Counted from the first letter of the stretch, positions 22,882-32,875 are shown. The stretch: 64,000 nucleotides of DNA from Cristatella mucedo (GCA_009760855.2 WPIO01000123.1:496001-560000), one strand, 5' to 3'. A program made the numbers and translations. Notes: generated from the sequence alone by a model not told the origin.

Positions 22882-23640
22882 GTTAATGAATATACAAGAA
22901 ACTGGATGGGTTTTTGGGTTTTAGGAAGAGCTTCATCAGATGGACACTTCTTGGATTATTAATACTTAAGATTAGACCGAAATAAAATTGATTTTGATAT
23001 CATATTTGATATAAATAGTAAAGATTTAAAGGCATTCATTACAGAATTGCTTAAAAATAAGAGTGATTTAAAAATGACAATAGTTTTTTCGCCAATCCTA
23101 GCTCCTGAAAGTGGATCTTTTAGTAATCGACCATTCACTAGAGTAAGTAATTCAAAGATAAATAGAATTTCCGATGTTGATAAATAATTAGAATGCAATT
23201 TACATCGTTCAAGAAGAGAGTAGAGGAATGGTTACATAATCTAGTTGGACTATATTTGGTGTTGATGCTTTACATGTAAAGTTTATTTATTTTAGAAATA
23301 AAGTTGGCGGTGGCTATCCTCCCATGCCAGAGGGATCAGAAAAGAAGAGATCGACTATGAATATAAAGAATGAATCAGACAATTGTTGTGCTCTTTGGTG
23401 CATACTTAGATTTCTTCATTAGAGAGATAATCATCCCTAATCATAGCCGATTTTAAATAAATATTGCACGAAAAATCATCTCATCTTCTAAAGAGAATAG
23501 AAGAATTGTATCATGTTAAGGAAATATATCCTTCTAATACATTAAACGTAAGTGACATACAATTGCTAGCCGAAATGTTTAATATTACAGTTAGTGTTAA
23601 TGAGCACGGATATGGAAGATTAAGTCCATTAATAGTAGTA
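22882..23640 (+). pseudogene. Protein-primed family B DNA polymerase, N-terminal fragment (Polinton-like fragment B)
   Basis: Broken frames read GWVLGRASSDGHFLD, then DLKMTIVFSPILAPESGSFS, then MNIKNESDNCCALWCILRFL (about 23356-23420), and LLAEMFNITVSVNEHGYGRL (23550-23610). These correspond in order to the element 1 polymerase N-terminal region (VNIKNEDKYCAL, VLRFLNP, LGKLFNVSINVY). Several stops and shifts are present. It is cut on the right at about 23641 by Gypsy copy 2 and on the left by the hAT element. In Polintons and adintoviruses this region precedes the exonuclease domain. Confidence 0.65.
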
Positions 23641-24377
23641 ATGCTAGGTCAAGAGCTTTGAAGTATCGCAAACTTTCTAATAACTGCCACACCTCGTCTG
23701 GCCAAGGTACAGGGTAGCAACCCTTAATATTGACCGAGATAGTCCATTTATAATCGATGCAGAATCGTTGGGTACCGGACTTCTTCTTGACCAGAACCAA
23801 GGGCGAGCTCTATGGGCTGCATGAACCCTCAATCACACGGACCTCGAGCATATCATGTACTGGTTATCTACTTCCGACAGCAGTGCCTGAGGTACATGAT
23901 AGAGCCTGGCCCGAATTGGCCTGGAACTTCCGGTGTCGATCTGGTGCTGCACCTGTTCTAGCAGGCCGAGGTCTAAGCTCCCAGTGCAGAAAACATCCCG
24001 GTCAACGGTCAGGAGAATTCGAAGCAGCTGCGGCTTGTGTGGTGTCAAGCTGCAGCTGTTCCTGAATGATCATAGTCTAAAATTCTCTGAGGCTACTTCT
24101 CAAATGCCACATAAATCAGTAGCTGCCACTCTCGGCACTCCTGGCCGGGACTCAACTGGAAGCAGCCATTATCAATAATAATAATAATAATTCACTTGAT
24201 AAAGCACCCTCAGAGAACTTAATCTCTCTCTAGGCGCTTTACCAATGAGTGGCCAGCTTGACTCGGACCAGGTGGAGGCCAGTATTAACAACCCAGGACA
24301 CTTGGACCCAGCCCCGAGGTACGACTGTAGCCCTAGCTGTGGCCAGACCAATCCCTGCCAGCCTCCTTTCGTTCGGC
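23641..24377 (-). pseudogene. Gypsy-like retrotransposon copy 2, pol part
   Basis: Minus-strand reading gives the RT N-terminus (LEQVQHQIDTGSSRPIR at about 23900, then MVLVKKKSGTQRFCIDY and GCYPVPWPDEVW, ending ALDLA near 23650). There is no YxDD region. It is the continuation of 33492-34116, from which it was separated by the 9.1-kb Polinton-like element. At the position where copy 1 has an 800-base L2, this copy is uninterrupted (tacccaacgattctgc). Confidence 0.85.
24174..24241 (-). mobile_element. Minimal L2 3' hairpin inside Gypsy copy 2
   Basis: Reverse complement of the 4833-4900 insert, at the same place in the Gypsy sequence (ccactcattgg | hairpin | ggctgcttcc). It must predate the separation of the two Gypsy copies. 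Confidence 0.9.
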
Positions 24378-24382
24378 ACGAA

Positions 24383-24530
24383 TGTTGTAGTAAAAGTACC
24401 CTTTTTGGACAATTCCCTTTTTAGGACATCTCATGTTCACTACGTTCGCATTCGAAGTCCTATAAAGAAAACTATCCAAATAGTGTACTTTTCCTCCAAC
24501 ACTAAAAGTTTTGTCCTATGATTTTTTATT
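24383..24530. repeat. Element 1 left terminal inverted repeat, self-palindromic (type 1)
   Basis: Matches the reverse complement of 33340-33485. It starts (t)gttgtagtaaaagta and ends near ttttgtcctatgatttttta. Within it, the outer arm (agtaaaagtaccctttttgg...aggac) pairs imperfectly with the inner arm (gtcctataaa...ccaaatagtgtactttt) around a catgttcactacgttcgcattcg centre. Confidence 0.9.
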
Positions 24531-24611
24531 TTAATGTAAATTTACTTAGTATAGATGAATCAAAGAAGTCCTCAAAAGGGAAAATCATTTTAAAGTGAGT
24601 CAAGAAGACTA

Positions 24612-26471
24612 ATGAATATTGATGTCATAACTCCAAGTAAAAGTAATGCTTCTAGGCTTCATAAATTTAAATTAGATTTTGTTGAAGCAAGTGGAAAACA
24701 TGAGAGATATATTATTAAAGGAAGAGACTATATAGCAACTGAAATTGATGATTTCTTTAATATTATAATACCAAATTATAACAATGTGTTAAAAGAAGTA
24801 ACAACTAGATTTTCTTCATTTAAATTGCAAACAAAGATTTCAATTCATTCATATCACACTCAAACTGACACACATTCACATAGTGTTGTAACAGGTTCTA
24901 AATTAGTTGCAGTTGTTATAAGATCTGATTATACTAATATTATTAAAGACCAAATAAAATCTTTAAAGGAATTAGTAGATACAATGATTGACAAGAATCC
25001 TGGTTCTGGTTGGAGGCTAATCGGTGTAAAACGACTTGAGATTAATGATAGTGAATATATTATTAGAGCGGGTTCTTCTTATTTACCACCACTAACTGGT
25101 TTAGAAAAGAAGCTTTATTGTGTTAATATAAAGAATGAAGATAAATATTGTGCTTTATAGTGTGTATTAAGATTCCTAAATCCTGTTAGTGTACATCCAG
25201 AGAGATACATTGATTTAATTAACATTTTAAAAAGTAATTATCAAGAACTAAATGAAGCTCTTTCACAACTTGAATGGCCACTCAAAGTAATTGATGTTAA
25301 AAAGCTCGGTAAACTTTTTAATGTTAGTATAAATGTTTATTAATACAATGACAAATCAGGTGTATATCCTCTAAAAATGGTATCAAGAAAATTACAGATT
25401 TCAGATAGACATATTAATCTTTTATTGATAACTAAATCTGAAAAAAATCATTATGTATTGATAAAGAATTTCAGTGGACTCTGTAGAACATCTAATAAAG
25501 GAGGATCAGTATTTTATTGTCACAGGTGTATTGATAAATTCTTTTCGGACGTAGATTTTCAGAATCATTTAGATTTATGTAAAGGTCTTAACTCTAGTTA
25601 TTCTAAATTAAAAATGCCTGGTATTGTTGATAACAAGAAAACGGGACGAACAAAAGATACTACACTTTTAAGTTTTAGTTACCATGAAAAACTTATTAAA
25701 TCTCCATACGTTTGCTATGCTGATTTCGAGAGTTTGAATGTAAAGACGTGTGGTGTTTGTTGTGAAAGTGTAGAATCTAACAATATTAATCCAACTTATT
25801 GTGATAGCAAATTAACAACAGGTAAATGTAGTGATACATGTACTAATATGTTACTAGTTCCATGTGGTCATGTGCTATTATTGTTGATATTATTGGAAAT
25901 GTTATAGATAAGTTTTTAAACAGAGGGAAAGATTGTGTTGAACTACCATTAGAATTTATAATTAATACTTCTAACGAATTAAAAAATAAGCTGTTAATTC
26001 ACATTGAAGCACCTATTATTTTTTATTCTGATACCTATAAGCTATTTAAAGATTCTACAAAATGTTGGATTTGTACGACAGAATTTAATGATATAAATGG
26101 AAAGTTTGAAGTAAGAGATCACTGTTATTTTACAGGTAAGTTTAGAGGCGCAGCACATAAACTTTGTGATTCACTCGTCAGATTCAAAAAAATTAGCTGG
26201 AAACTTCTAATCTTTATTCGCAACTTGAAAGGATACGATTCTCATTTGATTGTAAAAGGAATATCAGCATTTGGTCTTGATTGTAAGCCTGTTGCACATA
26301 ATATGGAGAACTATATGTCAATGTCATTTGAGAATTTTGAGTTTAAAGATTCCTTTAATTTTATGAATAATGGTTTAAATGATATTGTTCCTTCATTAAA
26401 GAAAGCAAATTCAAACTATGATATAGCAATTTGTGTCTTTAAAACATTATATCCAGACATTGCTGTTAATG
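24612..26471 (+). pseudogene. Protein-primed family B DNA polymerase, N-terminal half (element 1)
   Basis: Begins at ATG 24612, about 80 bases inside the terminal repeat. Features in order: an unknown N-terminal domain; a C-x2-C...H-x4-C finger (CHRCIDKFF to HLDLCKG, about 25520-25590); exonuclease motif I YVCYADFESLN (about 25710); a CWIC...RDHCYFTG...RGAAHKLC metal-binding segment (about 26060-26170); and exonuclease motif II NLKGYDSHLIVKG (about 26225). Breaks: stops at 25158-25160 (TAG, where related frames have Trp) and 25340-25342, and a frameshift near 25865. Homology stops at about 26471 (LYPDIAVNV), where the L2 begins; the palm and thumb are missing. In Polintons this enzyme replicates the element from protein-primed ends. 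Confidence 0.85.
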
Positions 26472-26939
26472 TATTCTTCCGAAAACCGAAGTTCTTGCGA
26501 ACATCGTATACGGAAACGATACAGCTAAGACCTGTTTAAAGTTATTCTGATTGTTATTTGACCGTAGCTCGTAAGAAATTACGTACCTATGGACATATAA
26601 ACGCTTATCGCTTCGGGCTGCTGGGTCTCCCACGCCGGCGGCTGCCTTAGCTACTCCGGCGGCTAGTATCCTACTTGTTAGTTATGATCGTCAGCAGCTG
26701 CTATCGCTTCGTCATCGTATATCAAATGCATTCCTAGATATTAATGTTGTTGCTAAGATTCATGAACTATGCATTAACAAAAGGAGAGCACCCAGTAGCC
26801 GCCGCAATGGCCGGAACCGCCAGCTCAGACGCCTCTCGTTTGGTATTCCTAGGATTGTCTCGAACCTCTCAGCACGCTCCCACGCATGCATCACTGTAAA
26901 TCTCTCTAACTTACTGGTCATCTGGCCTGTTGTAACCCA

Positions 26940-27237
26940 ATCGGCAAGACTTAACGCTTGCCTTTGGAATCCTCGCTCAATGTGCAATAAACCTCTAGTA
27001 ATAAACGACCTTAGATCTGAAAATGGTATCGACCTGCTCGCCCTAACTGAAACTTGGCTGAAATCGATAAACTGCCCGACAATTAAAGACGCAACTCCAT
27101 CTGGTTTCTCTTTCCTTCACACCCCTAGAACAATCAAAACTGGAGGCAGAGTTGCTATTATCGTGCACTCGAAATTCAACTTCAAGCCATTTGCTGTACC
27201 CTCGAAGCTGTCTTTTGAATCAATTGTCTTGGTCTAA
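26940..27237 (+). pseudogene. L2 ORF2 apurinic-type endonuclease, N-terminal part
   Basis: The frame reads ACLWNPRSMCNKPLVINDL and DLLALTETWLKS, with the T-E-T-W-L catalytic glutamate motif of exonuclease-endonuclease-phosphatase folds, then RVAIIVHSKFNFKPF. It ends abruptly at SFESIVLV followed by a stop. The next codable segment (LWFTADIKLAKSTKQKLEKA, 27250) belongs far downstream in the intact protein. Comparison with the copy at 37839-37051 shows that the GNFNVH and SDH halves of the nuclease are deleted, so this copy cannot nick target DNA. Confidence 0.85.
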
Positions 27238-27427
27238 CCCGAAAACAAGCCTATGGTTTACCGCAGACATTAAACTAGCCAAGTCTACTAAACAAAAGCT
27301 TGAAAAGGCATACAAAAGATCCGGACTAACTGCCCATTGACAGGCATATGAAGACTAGTGTAGGTCGTACCAATCGATCATAGCAAAGTCCAAGTCAAGC
27401 TTCTATAGAAACATTGTTGAATCACAG

Positions 27428-29167
27428 ATGTACAATCCAAAAAAGCTGATGTCGACAATAAACCATCTCCTCAACCGTTCCGAGGTTAGCTCCTTACCTG
27501 ATGATCCTTGTGATGATCTAGCTGATCGCTTCTCTCGATTCTTTGTGCAGAAGATAGACAAGATCAGGGAATCTATCCCTGCGATGACAACCTCCCCACT
27601 AGAATGCTGTTCCTCGGTTCCTGACTGCGCCTATATGTTTGCATTTACGAAGGTCACTAGTGATCTAGTCCTAAAGTTCGTATCTCAATCAAAGAAGACA
27701 AAAAGTCCACTGGACCCTATTCCCACTGTCTTGCTCCTACGTTGCATTGATCTGCTGCTGCCATGCATAACCAACATCATTAATATGTCATTAGACTCAG
27801 GTCATGTCCCAGCACCTTTCAAAAAAGCTGTAGTCAAGCCACTTCTCAAGAATGCTACACTTGACCAAAAGAACGTAACCAACTACCGCCCAGTCTCCCT
27901 TCTACCATTCCTATCAAAGACACTGGAACGGGTCGTGGCAGACCAGCTGAACTCCTATATCGAAACCTCACACCTTGCTAGTAAGTTCCAGTCTGGCTTT
28001 AGAGCTAATCACTCCACAGAGTCAGCATTGCTTCGGGTATACAACGACCTACTTAGGAATGCAGACATGGGTAGAGTGTCTCTGCTTGTTTTGTGTGATC
28101 TTTCGGCAGCTTTTCATAACATCGATCACAAAGTACTTATAGAGCGCCTCTCATCTCGCCTGGGCATCACTGGCAGTGCCCTGCAGTGGTTCAGGTCCTA
28201 TCTCAGTTGGAAACTCCTGAGTATTGACGTGAATGGACAAAGATCATCTGAAGTACCTCTAAAATATGGAGTACCTCAGGACTCCGTGCTAGGCCCGGTT
28301 CTTTTCACGGTTTATACTCTGCCTCTTGCTGATGTGACTGCCATGCACAATCTAGGCTTTCACTTCTATGCGGATCACACTCAGTTGTACCTTTGCTTTG
28401 ATCCCTCCCAGCCTTCGATTACCTCAAATTCTCTCAACTCACTTGCTGCATGCATTGATGACATCCGCATATGGATGGCAGCAAATTTTCTAAAACTAAA
28501 CGATGATAACAGTAACTTACTAGTTATGGGCAAACCCAGTGTGATTCAGAGATTGGAAAGGCTGACTTTCAAAATTGGCTCTGCCAGCATATCTGCAGCT
28601 GAATCAGTTCGAAATCTAGGTGTCATATTCCAAAGCGACCTCTCGTTAGACGACCACATCAGCTCCACCGTCAAATCTGCCTATTTTCAGATTCATAACA
28701 TTGCTAAAATTAGGGCTTCTATAGATAAGGATACCACGTCCAAGTTGGTCCATGCATTCGCGACATCCTGTCTCGACTTCTGCAACTCACTGCTAACTGG
28801 CCTACCAGCATGTGTGATCAGGCGATTGCAGCAGGTGCAAAACTCTGCAGCTAGGCTTGTCTGTCGTGAGCGTCGCAGTTGCCACATGACTCCACTTCTC
28901 GCAGACCTACACTTGCTACCAGTAAAGCAACGGATTGACTTTAAGGTTGTGTCGCTCACTTTTAGGTCTCTTTATTCTATGGCTCCAGCCTATCTTTCAG
29001 ATATACTACCCCATCAGGCCAAGCATCGTACCAAAGCTTTTCGGAATCCAACAGTCTGGAAATACCTGGTACAAACCTTAAATCCTTTGGAGACCGTGCA
29101 TTTAGTTCATATGCTCCCAAAGCCTGGAACTCCCTCCCGACCTGCGTCAGAACATCCCCTGACCTGA
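27428..29167 (+). CDS. L2 ORF2 reverse transcriptase, long open frame with catalytic substitutions
   Basis: The 579-codon frame is the longest in the window. It contains the RT N-terminus (PFKKAVVKPLLKNATLDQ), FRANHSTESALL, LCDLSAAFHNIDHK (motif A), GVPQDSVLGPVLFT (PQGS-type motif changed to PQDS) and FYADHTQLYL, where the catalytic YADD reads YADH (His codon at 28376-28378). Motif A also reads SAAFHNID instead of SAAFDTID as in the copy at 10086-11637, so the first catalytic Asp is lost too. The C-terminal region (DFCNSLLTGLPACVIRR; LLADLHLLPVKQRID) continues to near the 3' UTR. Related copies in this window keep YADD. The protein would be catalytically dead despite its open frame. Confidence 0.9.
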   Translation: MYNPKKLMSTINHLLNRSEVSSLPDDPCDDLADRFSRFFVQKIDKIRESIPAMTTSPLECCSSVPDCAYMFAFTKVTSDLVLKFVSQSKKTKSPLDPIPTVLLLRCIDLLLPCITNIINMSLDSGHVPAPFKKAVVKPLLKNATLDQKNVTNYRPVSLLPFLSKTLERVVADQLNSYIETSHLASKFQSGFRANHSTESALLRVYNDLLRNADMGRVSLLVLCDLSAAFHNIDHKVLIERLSSRLGITGSALQWFRSYLSWKLLSIDVNGQRSSEVPLKYGVPQDSVLGPVLFTVYTLPLADVTAMHNLGFHFYADHTQLYLCFDPSQPSITSNSLNSLAACIDDIRIWMAANFLKLNDDNSNLLVMGKPSVIQRLERLTFKIGSASISAAESVRNLGVIFQSDLSLDDHISSTVKSAYFQIHNIAKIRASIDKDTTSKLVHAFATSCLDFCNSLLTGLPACVIRRLQQVQNSAARLVCRERRSCHMTPLLADLHLLPVKQRIDFKVVSLTFRSLYSMAPAYLSDILPHQAKHRTKAFRNPTVWKYLVQTLNPLETVHLVHMLPKPGTPSRPASEHPLT

Positions 29168-29492
29168 CCACATTTAAAACGAAACTAGGAACATGCCTAT
29201 TTAGGTCAGCATTTAGTGGGTCCCTGTGATTCGTCCTTCATGTGCTTATGTGTGCTGGTACTGTGCATGCTGCCACTAACCACATTTGCATGCTGACCCT
29301 GTGCATGTCACCCCTAACCATTTTATTCATTTTGTTTGATTTTCAAGCATGATTTTACTTATTATTCAATTGCATATCACTTTGCAGGAAATGCAAAGCG
29401 CCTAGAGAGAGATTGAGTTCTCTGAGGGGGCTTTATCAAGTGCAATATTATTATATTATAATAATCATTGATTATTATAAGAAAACAAATGA

Positions 29493-29672
29493 ATGGAGAT
29501 CAAGAACAAAATAAATAATCAACATTATTACTTGGGTTATTTTGATTTTGATGAAGAAGCTGCTGTTGCTAGGGACATGGAAGCTATACGTTTACATTTC
29601 CAATTTGCAAAACTTAATTGTACTTATACCTTAACAGAAGATAATAAAATAACTCGCTACACTGACTTCTAG
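29493..29672 (+). pseudogene. HNH-AP2 endonuclease, C-terminal remnant (element 1)
   Basis: 59 codons. NNQHYYLGYFDFDEEAAVAR followed by DMEAIRLHFQFAKLNCTY aligns with the AP2-like and C-terminal parts of the copies at 17946-18190 and 53600-53773. The HNH core was lost at the L2 junction. It converges on the unknown membrane-type gene downstream, as in fragment A. Confidence 0.75.
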
Positions 29673-30480
29673 TTCTTGCATCTTTGTTTGAGTTCATCTC
29701 TAAGCTTAATCATTTCGTTATATATTTCTTCTTTACTCTTACCTTGTGAAAAAATGTTACTCAATAGCATCGCACTCTCAGCTTTATTGTCACACGTTTT
29801 ACGACCACCAACAGTAGAAGCTTCTACTTTTTCATGTCTCTTTTTAAATCCTCACTATAACTAACATCTTCTTTCTCTACAAGTTATTTTCCTTTATTAG
29901 GTAAGTCAATCTGTTTTTGACTTTTGAATTCTATACTTTATCACTTAGATCTATAACAACCCCCTTTTCAAGTTATTGTATCATGTTTTTCAAGTCTGCA
30001 ATAGCATTATTTAATCTTTCTCTTTGAAGTGACAAAACACTCATTCTCTCTTCGTGAGTACTCATTTTATATGCCCTCGCAGTATACATTGTTTTGTCTA
30101 CAGTTTTTTTTATTAATCCTGCAACTGATACAGTGATTGAAACTGCTAAACCCACCGTTCCTATTACACTAGCTATGGTAGCAATGATGGCTTGAATAGC
30201 TGGTAGAGAGCCTCCTCTCATTTCAAGAAAGTTCTTCTTCCATGATATAGGATCTAATTGAGTTGCAGCCCAAGAAACTTCTTCTCCGAATGTATCAGAT
30301 ACAAACTTACTAGGATTGAGATACTAATCACTATTTGCTTTTTCAGCTTCTAATAATATCTCATTAATGTAGAAACCTACTTCCAAACTTGCAACCATCT
30401 TTGATAGTCCTTCTTTTTTATCTGCCATTGTTTTCCAGAAGACTTGTCCATACTTTCCAGAATATATATCATCAACAATT
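29655..30480 (-). pseudogene. Conserved Polinton-associated membrane-type protein (element 1 copy)
   Basis: Minus-strand reading: EIVDDIYSGKYGQVFWKTMA, a stop, then GSLPAIQAIIATIASVIG running into TVGLAVSITVSVAGLIKK (one long hydrophobic segment, probably membrane-spanning or membrane-active), then HEERMSVLSLQRERLNNAIA, and in shifted frames VKNRL, DLKRDMKK, EASTVGG, LRDELKQRCKN. The downstream half matches 17596-17976. No enzyme motif. A long hydrophobic hairpin followed by a helical region would suit a capsid-associated or membrane-lytic role, but that is speculation. Multiple frameshifts and stops. Confidence 0.55.
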
Positions 30481-30484
30481 TCTT

Positions 30485-30763
30485 TTATAAACCAAGATAT
30501 ACTTCTCCTGTTACTCCTGATAGAATTTCTCCTAGAGCTTTTGTAGCTGTTCCAATAACTTTAAACGATTGTAATACCTTTGGAACGACCTTTGCGATCT
30601 TGTTTGTGGCTTGTAAGGACAGCTTCATAGCAACTTTAGGTACCATTTTTATAACTGCTTTAGAACCTACTTCCGTTGCTGTTGTAATACCTGAAACAAC
30701 TTCCTTAGTTGTATCTACTCCTTCTTTTAAACTATCAACACCTTTTCCTTTTTTATTCTTCAT
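30485..30763 (-). CDS. Basic, Val/Lys/Thr-rich unknown protein (element 1)
   Basis: 92 codons, starting MKNKKGKGVDSLKEGVDTTK, with regular amphipathic-looking repeats (TEVGSKAVIKMVPKVAM; TNKIAKVVPKVLQSFKVIG). It is just upstream of, and in the same direction as, the membrane-type gene, so it may be that gene's N-terminal part separated by a frameshift near 30484, or a co-transcribed partner. Divergent from the first fibre gene (starts within ~25 bases). No family recognised. Confidence 0.45.
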   Translation of the reverse strand: MKNKKGKGVDSLKEGVDTTKEVVSGITTATEVGSKAVIKMVPKVAMKLSLQATNKIAKVVPKVLQSFKVIGTATKALGEILSGVTGEVYLGL

Positions 30764-30786
30764 ATAATATGTGAATGGAAAAAAAG

Positions 30787-31537
30787 AAAGATTAATGGTT
30801 CTATCTACGGTGATCTTAACGCTAACGGAAATAGAGTAACTAACTTAGGCTACCCTCTTAATGATGGTGATGCAATAAATTTGAGCTACGGTTTTAGTTC
30901 AAACTTTGGAGGAAGTGTTGCTACAAACGTAATAGGCGACTTAGCAACTGTTTCAATTATATCATGGTTTCTTTCAAAGACTAATGGGAAGATGATGTCG
31001 CCGTTGAATTGTAAGAATGTTTTTGGTATATCAGGTAACTCTGCTGATGGAACTGTATATAGTGATTTAAGACCTTATACAGTTATAAATTATGGACTAT
31101 TAAAAAATATGACACAGGTGTTTCAAGGTAAAGCAACGGCGAGTATAAATATGTGTGGAAAAAATATTACTGACTTAAAAGACTCGGATACTGTGACAAA
31201 GCAGTATATAGATAATAATAAACTAATATCATTTAGATATTTTGGAGCAGGCTCTGGTACTTATCCAACCGTATTTTATCTTGACATGCTTGGCTTGAGT
31301 ATTACAGCTAATGGTAACACAGGAAATAAATTTCAACCACAACAACTTACACCTGGTGATATACCTGTAGTTGCAGCTACTGGAAAAGTTGTCGCTTACA
31401 ATACTAATCTTAAAACATTCTTTCCAGGTGTATTACCTAATTTTAGTATGGCATCTAATATTATGTACGCAACTGATAAAACAAATTCATATGTAGAATT
31501 ACAAGTGAATCAACATATGGAGTTAGTGGGACTCTAG
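30787..31537 (+). CDS. Fibre-like repeat protein 1 (element 1)
   Basis: The open frame extends upstream of the first ATG (30881) to about 30787, through GDLNANGNRVTNLGYPLNDG, a unit of the N-x-N-x-I-x-N-L-x-x-P-x-(N/D)-x-x-D-A-(V/A) type found in phage and virus tail-fibre or adhesin stalks. A second unit is NMCGKNITDLKDSDTVTKQY (about 31150). The C-terminal ~110 residues (GAGSGTYPTVFYLDMLG ... SYVELQVNQHMELVG) look like a globular head. No signal peptide is clear. Likely a spike or fibre for attachment; that is inference from the repeat type. Confidence 0.65.
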
Positions 31538-31700
31538 TTTTAATAATTAATATAGATGGAACGTGTAGATATGCTATCGATAAATTTACTGTTGCAAGTG
31601 GAATAACTTACATTGATTTTCTTTCTACTATTGTATAGAAATGTTCAGACCTAAAATATGAAGAATTGGTATAACAATTTACATTAAAAAAAGTGGTGAT

Positions 31701-32225
31701 GTGCTTACTGGTAGTTTAAGTATGAATGGGAATTTAATACAGGATTTAGGTGATCCTGTTGATCTTGGAGATGCTGTAAATAGAAAGTATCTAGATATAA
31801 ATTTCGTTACAAAAGTATCAAGAGGAACTACGGCTGATGGAGATTTCGATATGAAAAATGATAATGATATTCCAAATAAATCGTATATGGACTCCAACTT
31901 CCTTAAACTAACAGGTGGAACTCTTAATGGAAATTTAGATATGAATGGATACCCTATCTTCTTAGAAAATGATCCTGTTAATCCTACCGATGGTGTAAAC
32001 TTTAGGTATCTAAACAGAATATCAGATGGAAATATCCCTATAGTAAGTTTTAGAGCAACAGTTGATGGGTCTTTAACAACATCTTTATATGGAAAAACAA
32101 TTAGTGGTCGATGGATCTCTACTTTAGCTGATACTACCATCCACAGAGGTTCATTTGTTGTTACAACATTGTATGAATATACAACCGGAAAAAAGGTATA
32201 CTACAACCTCTTCCAGAAACATTAG
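31701..32225 (+). CDS. Fibre-like repeat protein 2 (element 1)
   Basis: The 174-codon frame carries three stalk units: SLSMNGNLIQDLGDPVDLGD, then GDFDMKNDNDIPNKSYMDS, then GNLDMNGYPIFLENDPVNPT with GVNFRYLN. A probable head (SFRATVDGSLTTSLYGK ... TTLYEYTTGKKVYY) follows, and the frame breaks at about 32215. Spacing between units (about 40 residues) is regular. It is adjacent to fibre 1 on the same strand. Such units are typical of bacteriophage and some large-DNA-virus fibres; their presence within a Polinton-like element is noteworthy. Confidence 0.7.
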   Translation: MLTGSLSMNGNLIQDLGDPVDLGDAVNRKYLDINFVTKVSRGTTADGDFDMKNDNDIPNKSYMDSNFLKLTGGTLNGNLDMNGYPIFLENDPVNPTDGVNFRYLNRISDGNIPIVSFRATVDGSLTTSLYGKTISGRWISTLADTTIHRGSFVVTTLYEYTTGKKVYYNLFQKH

Positions 32226-32386
32226 TCCCTTTACAAGATGAGTTATACGGTAGGTATACACTTGATGCGAATAAAAAACTTGTTCAATCGTCAACTTTTA
32301 TATCTGGCTCAAACTTATTTGATAAATAATTAAATATCTTTGTTTATATAGCAACAACGTAAAATGCTTAGCAGAAGATTATAAGA

Positions 32387-32875
32387 AATGAATGGAACTT
32401 TAAATCTTGGTAAAAATAGAATAGCAAATGTTGGCTCTATTATTAGTGAGTTAGAAGCTGTGAGTAAAATCTTTTCGGATAATAACTATATTTGAAAAGT
32501 CTCTGATGATATTGTAAGAGATTATCTGCTAGGTCAAAAAAATATGTAAATGTAAGTTATCCTGTGAATGGAAATGATTTATCTACAAAAAAGTATCTTG
32601 ATACAAAGACTGGAACAGTAGGAGGACAAGTAATAGATGGAACACTAGAAGTAGATAGATTAACTGCTATTAACACCACTGACTGTTCATACACAATAGA
32701 AAGAGCTCATTCAACGTTTTTAAGAACTATTAGACTTTTTAACCACGAGTCATTGATTGTTGAAGGAATGATAGGAGCTAAAAGTGTTATGAATTTGTCT
32801 AACAACACCACTGACACCACTTTAGCAAAGCTATCTGACATTAACCTAAAAAACCTATCTACTCAAAGATAACAC
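32387..32875 (+). pseudogene. Fibre-like repeat protein 3 (element 1), broken
   Basis: Begins MNGTLNLGKNRIANVGSI, breaks, and resumes at 32564 as GNDLSTKKYLDTKTGTVGG followed by a head-like part (STFLRTIRLFNHESLIVEG; GAKSVMNLSNNTTDTT). At least one stop (near 32494) separates the pieces. Same strand as fibres 1 and 2. Confidence 0.55.

Larger units (their letters stand above)
26472..29463 (+). mobile_element. L2-like LINE, most complete copy, inserted in element 1
   Basis: A GC-richer 3-kb block inside AT-rich DNA. It has a 5' part of uncertain coding (26472-26950), an endonuclease N-terminus, a deletion at about 27237, the RT domain, the ORF2 C-terminus, a 3' UTR (cctgtgattcgtccttcatgtgc; cacatttgcatgctgaccctg), the terminal hairpin (gcgcctagagagagattgag...ggggcttta) and an ATT tail. 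Left flank is polymerase, right flank is HNH-AP2. The two are not adjacent genes in related elements, so flanking DNA was lost. Confidence 0.9.

Noticed and set aside
23757-24065. 102-codon plus-strand frame and its mirror at 5009-5335
   Set aside because: They are antisense to the Gypsy RT N-terminus, which reads convincingly on the other strand (QVQHQIDTGSSRPIR).
30787-32875. Bacterial prophage or contamination, suggested by tail-fibre repeats
   Set aside because: The genes lie inside an element with Polinton polymerase, inverted ends and a target duplication in an animal-type Gypsy element.
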